This document shows positions 1 through 6,408 of a DNA stretch of 6,408 bases, one piece after another. How positions within the stretch are numbered: position 1 is the first letter of the stretch; each line of letters starts with the position of its first letter. A program made the translations under genes and the position numbers. The stretch is from positions 1 through 6,408 of the forward strand of contig WGBZ01000181.1 in NCBI GenBank assembly GCA_015494035.1, read 5' to 3'. A model generated the notes under the pieces. The model had not been told where the DNA came from and searched no databases. It saw only the letters and a list, made by a program, of their open reading frames with translations. This stretch comes from Lysobacterales bacterium (GTDB taxonomy: Bacteria; Pseudomonadota; Gammaproteobacteria; Xanthomonadales; Marinicellaceae).

Positions 1-189
1 CAGGGATTCATCGAACACCACGGCCACGTGACGGGCGCCGGTCTGTTCCAGCAAGCGCGTGAGAAAACCCGCAAAGCCATAGACGGCATTGATCACCTCG
101 CCGTTGGCATCGCGAAAGGTATCCGGCAAGGAGTAATAGCTACGAAAAACAAAGATGCTGGCATCAATCAGGTAAACATCGGGTTTCAT
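1..189 (-). CDS. 5'-3' exonuclease / flap endonuclease-like protein, N-terminal part
   Basis: Only the first 63 residues are in the window; the gene continues past base 1. They read as the start of a PolA-N-terminal-type (FEN/PIN-like) 5'-3' exonuclease fold: a first strand with an acidic metal ligand (LIDAS, D9), then FRSYY, an A-V-Y-G-F helix (residues 35-39), and a second strand ending VVFDES with D60. In this family such Asp residues bind the divalent metals that cut 5' flaps or nick RNA primers. The start is well fixed, because an in-frame TGA (196-198) lies three codons upstream of the ATG at 187-189. No good ribosome binding site is seen. The gene is divergent from the peroxiredoxin gene. 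Small stand-alone exonucleases of this kind are known in proteobacteria and seem more likely than full-length PolA, since the N-terminus fits the stand-alone proteins better, but the missing C-terminus would decide this. Xni is a less similar alternative. Confidence 0.82.
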   Translation of the reverse strand, partial: MKPDVYLIDASIFVFRSYYSLPDTFRDANGEVINAVYGFAGFLTRLLEQTGARHVAVVFDESL

Positions 190-485
190 GGGCAGTCAAC
201 TGGCCTCTGGGTTAAGTTTATCGGCTGCGTTTGCCAAACGGAAAGGGCAAAGCGTGCTTGTTTTTGCCGTGGCCGTCCGTGTTTGCCGCTTCCCTAATGG
301 CCAGAAAGAATAACACAGCTATTAACCCGGTATCATCTGGCCTCTGTTAGGGTAATAATAATGGTCAATGGTGATTGAATCAGTAAATTTTATCGCCATC
401 CAGTAAAATAGAAACATCCATAAACGAAAGCTTTTGAATTGGTTTCTATTCAGCTTAACTCCCACATTACATAAGAGGCATCGCC
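190..485. promoter_or_regulatory. Divergent intergenic region between exonuclease-like gene and bcp
   Basis: This 296-bp gap must carry promoters for both divergent genes, but I find no convincing sigma70 pair on either strand. The best hexamers (TTGAAT at 375-380 or 434-439, TAAAAT at 404-409 on plus; TTGACC at 368-363 on minus) are not at usable spacing. Visible small repeats are TTTGCC at 230-235, 263-268 and 282-287 with its complement GGCAAA at 246-251; AATGGT at 360-365 and 367-372; CAGTAAA at 381-387 and 401-407, 20 bp apart; and CTGGCCTCTG at 200-209 and 337-346. The bcp-proximal half is clearly more AT-rich than the exonuclease-proximal half. The promoter role is inferred from gene orientation only. 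Confidence 0.4.
473..478 (+). promoter_or_regulatory. Ribosome binding site of bcp
   Basis: AAGAGG lies 7 bases before the ATG at 486. It is a good Shine-Dalgarno match at normal spacing and supports that start codon. It is the only clear ribosome binding site in the window. Confidence 0.7.
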
Positions 486-977
486 ATGAGCACAGCAGAA
501 GAAAAGGCCCGTTTGGGCGAGAAGGTCAGGGATTTTGAGTTGTTGTTGACAGGCAACAAGCGCAAGCACCTGTATGACTACCTGGCAGATGGCTGGCTGG
601 TGCTTTATTTTTATCCCCGTGCCAGCACCCCCGGCTGCACCCAGGAAGGGCTGGATTTTAGCGCTTTGTACGATCGCTTCAGACAAGCCGGCAGCGATAT
701 TTTGGGGTGTTCGCGCGACAGCCTCAAGCGGCAGGAAAATTTCAAGGCCAAATACGGTTTCCCCTTTGACCTGATCGCCGACACGGAAGAAGAATTATGC
801 CGGTACTTCGACGTCATCAAGGAAAAAACCCTCTATGGCAAGAAGCACCTGGGCATTGAACGCAGCACCTTCCTGATTGATCCGGACGGGGTGTTGCGGC
901 ACGAGTGGCGCAAGGTCAAGGTCAAAGGCCACGCTGAAGAAGTGCTGGAAAAATTGCTGGAGCTGCAATCGGCCTGA
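486..977 (+). CDS. bcp: Thioredoxin-dependent peroxiredoxin, Bcp/PrxQ family
   Basis: A cytosolic thiol peroxidase of 163 residues, close to the usual 150-160 for Bcp. It would reduce hydrogen peroxide and organic hydroperoxides using thioredoxin or another thiol donor. The thioredoxin-fold active site is P44-x3-T48-x2-C51 inside the motif TPGCT, so C51 is the peroxidatic cysteine; R126 in GIERSTFLID is the expected active-site arginine that activates it. GFPFDLIAD (91-99) and YGKK (117-120) are also typical of the proteobacterial branch. The E. coli-type resolving cysteine five residues after the peroxidatic one is absent (L56 is there). The other cysteines are C75, in a GCSRDS segment where Val or Ile is more usual, and C105 (ELCRYF). 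The enzyme may therefore work as a 1-Cys peroxiredoxin or use C75 or C105 for resolution; this is inference. It has no signal peptide. It stands as a single gene, convergent with tgt. Confidence 0.95.
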   Translation: MSTAEEKARLGEKVRDFELLLTGNKRKHLYDYLADGWLVLYFYPRASTPGCTQEGLDFSALYDRFRQAGSDILGCSRDSLKRQENFKAKYGFPFDLIADTEEELCRYFDVIKEKTLYGKKHLGIERSTFLIDPDGVLRHEWRKVKVKGHAEEVLEKLLELQSA

Positions 978-989
978 TGGGTCTTGCCT

Positions 990-1153
990 AGGGACGCTCT
1001 GATCGAATCGTGTCACGGCATCTTGCGGCGTAAAATAGTCCATTTCTGTGTGGCAAACCTTCACAATAGCTTGCTATTGCGTGCGGTATGCGCCTTGAAC
1101 TGAACAATTTTTCACGACAATCTGCTCGCGCCAGATTCAATCAGAGCTTCCCT
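990..1153. repeat. 164-bp imperfect palindrome filling the bcp/tgt convergent gap
   Basis: Position i faces position 2143-i along the whole segment without a gap. By hand count 51 of 81 facing pairs (990-1070 with 1073-1153) are Watson-Crick, where about 20 are expected by chance; about five more become G-U pairs in RNA of either strand. The ends are strongest: 990-1009 against 1134-1153 match at 18 of 20 positions. The centre is a perfect CAATAGC-TT-GCTATTG (1064-1079). Further paired blocks are 1032-1036 with 1107-1111 and 1044-1046 with 1097-1099. The arms start 12 bp after the bcp stop and end 6 bp before the tgt stop. The layout resembles miniature inverted-repeat or ERIC-like intergenic elements, though I do not recognise the sequence as a named family. 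Flanking CTAG (988-991) and CTTG (1152-1155) could be a decayed 4-bp target duplication, as made by some IS5-group transposases, but that is weak evidence. Transcription from either side would run through it. Confidence 0.85.
1032..1112. terminator. Possible bidirectional terminator inside the palindrome
   Basis: The inner hairpin of the palindrome (about 1038-1105) is bordered by AAAA at 1032-1035 and TTTTT at 1108-1112. Either strand's RNA would therefore have an A-tract, a hairpin and then a U-tract, the layout of two-way intrinsic terminators for convergent genes (bcp from the left, tgt from the right). The stem is imperfect and poor in GC, so efficiency is doubtful. No better terminator is seen for either gene. 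Confidence 0.25.
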
Positions 1154-1159
1154 TGCGTG

Positions 1160-3230
<2,071 letters not shown>

Positions 3231-3234
<4 letters not shown>

Positions 3235-3788
3235 AGGGAGGTCGTTTTATTGTCTGCTTGCTTGTTTGTCGGCTTGTCCGGGTGCTGGCCAAACAGGGCA
3301 TCCAGCACCAGCAACACCGCGCCCAGGGTAATGGCCATGTCGGCCACGTTGAAGGCCGGCCAGTACCAGGTCTGGTAGTGCCATTCGATAAAATCCACCA
3401 CATAGCCCTTGCTCAGGCGATCAATGGTGTTGCCAATGGCCCCGCCCACAATCAGCGCCAGGCCAATGTTCAGTAGCCGGAACTGAAAAGCGGTCTGCTT
3501 CATCCAGCGCATCAGCATCAGCACGATGGCGATGGCCAGGGCGCTCAGAAACCAGCGCTGCCAACCCGACTGATCGGCCAGAAAGCTGAAGGCCACGCCT
3601 TCGTTGTGCATCAACGTCCAGTTGAACCAGGAGGTGACCGGCTTGCCCACGTACAGTTCCAGTTTTTCGCTGGCCAGGGTTTTGCTCCATTGGTCCAGGG
3701 CCACCACCAGGGCGGAAATCCACAGCCACCAGAGGCCGGAACGGCCACCGGGCTGGGCAGAAGGTGTGTTGCTGGCAGCTGGGTTCAT
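3231..3788 (-). CDS. lspA: Prolipoprotein signal peptidase II
   Basis: Inner-membrane aspartic protease that removes the signal peptide from lipid-modified prolipoproteins after Lgt has acted; the target of globomycin. From this start it has 185 residues (family about 160-175). There are four hydrophobic segments, at about 18-38, 78-96, 105-125 and 149-166. The catalytic aspartates are D132 in GYVVDFI and D150 in FNVADMAI. The conserved [11 protein letters not shown] block (62-72) and [11 protein letters not shown] (115-125) are intact. Start choice: this ATG is 4 nt after the ileS stop (TGA 3795-3793), which suits termination-reinitiation. An in-frame ATG at 3824 would add 12 residues and overlap ileS by 32 bp; neither has a clear ribosome binding site. 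Even with the shorter start, about 14 polar residues precede the first membrane segment, more than in E. coli. The C-terminal tail is Lys/Asp/Thr-rich and probably cytoplasmic. Confidence 0.95.
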
Positions 3789-3792
3789 GGCA

Positions 3793-6408
3793 TCACGCAA
3801 AGGTTCGGGTTTCGCCGGGGCCATCCACGTTAATCACGCAGCGGCCGCAGAGTTCGGGGTGTTCGGCGTGCTGGCCCACATCGGGGCGAATGTGCCAGCA
3901 GCGCACGCATTTTTTGCCTTCAGCCGGTGCCACGGCAATGGCCGCGGGTTGGCCGGCCACTTCGATGAGGTGGGCATTTGCGGGCTTTTCACTCAGGGGT
4001 TTGATCTGTGCCGCGGAAGTGATCAACACAAAGCGCAACTCGTCATTGATGGCCTGCAAGCGTTGCTGCAGTTCATCCGGCGGGTAGAGGCTGACTGCGG
4101 CATCCAGTGACGAACCTATGTCCCCGGCAGTGCGCAATTCTTCCAGGTGCTTTTTGGTGGCCTCGCGGATTTCCTCCACCAGCGACCAGTTGTCGTCGGG
4201 CCAATTCTGGCTGTCGGCATCCGGCAACTTCGGGAATTTGTGCCAGGTGGCAAACAGAATGTGTTTGTCTTCAATATTACTGCCGACAGGCAGGTTCTGG
4301 CGAATTTCGTCAGCGGTAAAAGTCAGTATTGGCGCCATCCAGCGCACCAACGCTTGCAGGATGTGATACAGCGCCGTTTGGGCGGAGCGTCGCGCCGGGC
4401 TGTCGGCCCGGGCGGTGTAAAGCCGGTCTTTGAGGACATCCAGGTAGAAAGCGCCCATTTCCTGCGAACAGAAATGGTGCAGTTTCTGGTACACCTGATG
4501 AAACTGATAGGCGTTATAGGCCTGGGTCAGCTCGTCCTGCAGGGTTTTCGCGCGTCGGATGGCCCATTGGTCCAGCTGCGTCAGCTGTTCCAGCGGCAAG
4601 GCCTCTTTGGGGGTGAAATCGCTGAGGTTGCCCAGCAAAAAACGCGCGGTGTTGCGAATGCGGCGATAGGCATCGGCCACGCGCTTGAGGATCTCGTCGG
4701 AAATGGTCATTTCGTTGCGGTAGTCGGCAGAAGCGACCCACAAGCGCAGAATGTCCGCGCCCATTTTGTCGATGATCTGTTTGGGCACAATCACGTTGCC
4801 CAGCGATTTGGACATTTTCCGGCCATTGGCATCCACCACAAAGCCGTGCGTCAAGACCTGTTTGTAAGGCGCGTGCTGGTTGATGGCGGTGCCCGTGAGC
4901 AGGGAGGACTGGAACCAGCCACGGTGCTGGTCGGAGCCTTCCAGGTACAAGTCGGCCGGTTCATTCAGGTTGTCGCGGCGGTTGAGCACGGCAAAGTGAG
5001 ACACGCCAGAATCGAACCAGACGTCCAGCACATCGGTGATCTTGTCATACTGCTCGGCTTCTTCGCCCAGCAGTTCTTTCGGATCAAGATCGAACCAGGC
5101 ATCCATGCCTTCTTTTTCCATGCGCTTGGCCACTTTTTCCATCAGCTCCGTGGTTTGCGGGTGCAGTTCGCCGGTTTCCTTGTGCACAAAAACGGTGATG
5201 GGAACACCCCAGGTGCGCTGGCGGGAAATGCACCAGTCGGGGCGGCCAGCGACCATGCCGCGGATGCGTTCCTGACCCCATTCCGGCACCCACTGAACGC
5301 GGGTTATTTCTTCCAGGGCGGATTCGCGCAGGCCGTTTTTGTCCATGCTGATAAACCACTGCGGCGTGGTGCGGAAAGCCGTGGGGGTTTTGTGTCGCCA
5401 GCAATGCGGGTAGCTGTGCTGGATTTTTTCCAGATGCAGCAGGGCGCCGCGTTGTTTCAGTTCTTCGATGATGCTGTCGTTGGCCTTCCAGACGTGCTGG
5501 CCGGCGAACAGTTCGGTGTTAGGCAGATAAACGCCATTGCCCGCAACGGGGTTTTCCACCGGAAGATCGTACTGGCGGCCCACCTGAAAGTCTTCAACGC
5601 CATGGCCAGGTGCGGTGTGCACCGCTCCGGTACCGGCCTCGGTGGTAACGTGTTGACCAAGCACAATGGGCACCTGGCGGTCGTAAAAGGGGTGTTGCAG
5701 CATCAGGCCTTCAAGCTGGGCACCAGTGGTTTCCGCCACCACTTCAGGGTTTTTGATGCCATAGCGGGCGCTGACCTCATCCACCAGATCACTGGCGATC
5801 AGCAGCCAGCCGCTGTCATGGCCTTTGACCAGCGCATAGGCAATGTCCGGGTGCAGGGCTACGGCCTGGTTAGCCGGCAGGGTCCAGGGGGTGGTGGTCC
5901 AGATGGGCACGGACACCGGCTGATCGCCGGACAAACCAAAAACCTGCAGCAGCTGTTGTGGCTCGACGGCGGTAAACGCCACGTCAATGGCCGGCGAGAC
6001 CTTGTCCTGGTATTCGATTTCGGCTTCGGCCAGGGCCGATCCGCAGTCGAAGCACCAGTTGACGGGTTTGACGCCTTTTTCCACGTGGCCGTTTTCGATG
6101 ATGCGCGACAGCGCACGCACCATGTCGGCTTCGTAGTGGAAATCCTTGGTCAGGTAGGGGTTATCCCAGTCGCCAATCACGCCCAGGCGCTGGAATTCCT
6201 GTTTCTGCGCGGCCACCTGGCGATCGGCGTATTCGCGGCATTTCTGGCGAAAGGTTCTGGCGTCGACTTTCTGGCCAACCTTGCCGACTTTCTTTTCCAC
6301 CTGAATTTCAATCGGCAGGCCGTGGCAGTCCCAACCGGGAACATAAGGTGCCTGGTAGCCGGACAGCAGCCGGGACTTGATGATGATGTCCTTGAGCACC
6401 TTGTTGAC
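3793..6408 (-). CDS. ileS: Isoleucyl-tRNA synthetase, lacking its N-terminus (runs off the window)
   Basis: Class Ia aminoacyl-tRNA synthetase that charges tRNA-Ile and edits mischarged valine. The window holds 871 codons of about 940; reading is open to base 6408, and the missing 70 or so residues would include the HIGH signature. The GTG at 6397-6399 is an internal Val codon, not the start. Visible in order, numbered from that Val: PYVPGWDCHGLPIE (18-31), WCFDCG (115-120), the CP1 editing domain with TTTPWTLPAN (168-177) and GTGAVHTAPGHGVEDF, WFDSGVSH, the catalytic KMSKS loop (528-532; bases 4804-4818), the anticodon-binding helical domain, and a C-terminal zinc finger with CVRC and CGRC (cysteine codons between 3838 and 3909). 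The C-terminal zinc finger marks the bacterial, mupirocin-sensitive-type enzyme. It is the first gene of the visible cluster; ribF commonly lies upstream in relatives, but that is outside this window. Confidence 0.98.
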   Translation of the reverse strand, partial: VNKVLKDIIIKSRLLSGYQAPYVPGWDCHGLPIEIQVEKKVGKVGQKVDARTFRQKCREYADRQVAAQKQEFQRLGVIGDWDNPYLTKDFHYEADMVRALSRIIENGHVEKGVKPVNWCFDCGSALAEAEIEYQDKVSPAIDVAFTAVEPQQLLQVFGLSGDQPVSVPIWTTTPWTLPANQAVALHPDIAYALVKGHDSGWLLIASDLVDEVSARYGIKNPEVVAETTGAQLEGLMLQHPFYDRQVPIVLGQHVTTEAGTGAVHTAPGHGVEDFQVGRQYDLPVENPVAGNGVYLPNTELFAGQHVWKANDSIIEELKQRGALLHLEKIQHSYPHCWRHKTPTAFRTTPQWFISMDKNGLRESALEEITRVQWVPEWGQERIRGMVAGRPDWCISRQRTWGVPITVFVHKETGELHPQTTELMEKVAKRMEKEGMDAWFDLDPKELLGEEAEQYDKITDVLDVWFDSGVSHFAVLNRRDNLNEPADLYLEGSDQHRGWFQSSLLTGTAINQHAPYKQVLTHGFVVDANGRKMSKSLGNVIVPKQIIDKMGADILRLWVASADYRNEMTISDEILKRVADAYRRIRNTARFLLGNLSDFTPKEALPLEQLTQLDQWAIRRAKTLQDELTQAYNAYQFHQVYQKLHHFCSQEMGAFYLDVLKDRLYTARADSPARRSAQTALYHILQALVRWMAPILTFTADEIRQNLPVGSNIEDKHILFATWHKFPKLPDADSQNWPDDNWSLVEEIREATKKHLEELRTAGDIGSSLDAAVSLYPPDELQQRLQAINDELRFVLITSAAQIKPLSEKPANAHLIEVAGQPAAIAVAPAEGKKCVRCWHIRPDVGQHAEHPELCGRCVINVDGPGETRTFA

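Noticed and set aside
230..287. TTTGCC three times plus one GGCAAA (230-235 / 246-251 could form a 6-bp stem followed later by TTTTT at 261-265) as a terminator or operator
   Set aside because: The stem is short with a 10-nt loop, the T-run is 9 nt away, and no plus-strand gene ends there; six-base words recur by chance at this level.
28..297. An 89-codon plus-strand open frame at the left edge
   Set aside because: It is antisense to the exonuclease-like gene, whose translation has the conserved LIDAS and VVFDES motifs.
299..342. GGCCAGA / TCTGGCC inverted repeat with a 30-nt loop
   Set aside because: A 7-bp repeat at this distance is expected about once by chance in a region this size.
375..461. 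Sigma70 promoter candidates for bcp
   Set aside because: TTGAAT and TAAAAT hexamers are present but separated by 23 bp, and the box after TTGAAT at 434-439 (TAACTC) is a poor -10.
3604..4110. A 168-codon plus-strand open frame over lspA and the ileS 3' end
   Set aside because: Antisense shadow: both minus-strand genes are clearly real, and the translation shows no recognisable motif or ribosome binding site.
6397..6399. GTG as the ileS start codon
   Set aside because: The reading frame continues upstream to the window edge with VNK, as in IleS before the LKDII segment, so the true start is outside the window.

Overview
The window looks like a gammaproteobacterial chromosome of moderate GC content. 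The evidence is the housekeeping gene order ileS-lspA-ispH and the gammaproteobacterial character of the proteins. I cannot name the genus.

Layout. Bases 1-189 (minus) hold the first 63 codons of a 5'-3' exonuclease/flap-endonuclease-like protein that runs off the left edge. Bases 190-485 are a divergent intergenic region. Bases 486-977 (plus) encode a Bcp/PrxQ-type peroxiredoxin. Bases 978-1159 separate it from a convergent gene cluster and are almost entirely filled by one long imperfect palindrome (about 990-1153, centre 1071.5). Bases 1160-6408 are a tightly packed minus-strand gene cluster, transcribed ileS (5' end off the right edge), lspA, ispH, tgt. Junctions are a 4-nt gap or ATGA overlaps of 4 bp, so the four genes probably share one mRNA and are translationally coupled.

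How the genes work together. The cluster combines isoleucyl-tRNA charging (IleS), lipoprotein signal-peptide removal (LspA), the last step of the MEP isoprenoid pathway (IspH) and the queuosine base exchange on tRNA (Tgt). These are linked by shared expression more than by one pathway. Two points differ from the E. coli/Pseudomonas arrangement: no fkpB (slpA) peptidyl-prolyl isomerase gene lies between lspA and ispH, and tgt is fused to the end of the operon instead of sitting with queA/yajC/secDF.

Most notable structure. The bcp/tgt convergent gap is a 164-bp palindrome in which 51 of 81 symmetric positions pair by Watson-Crick rules without any gap. It has near-perfect 20-bp ends and a perfect 7-bp core. 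It resembles a MITE or ERIC-like palindromic element, or a giant two-way hairpin serving both transcripts. No complete new multi-gene system is visible; the coding content is ordinary.
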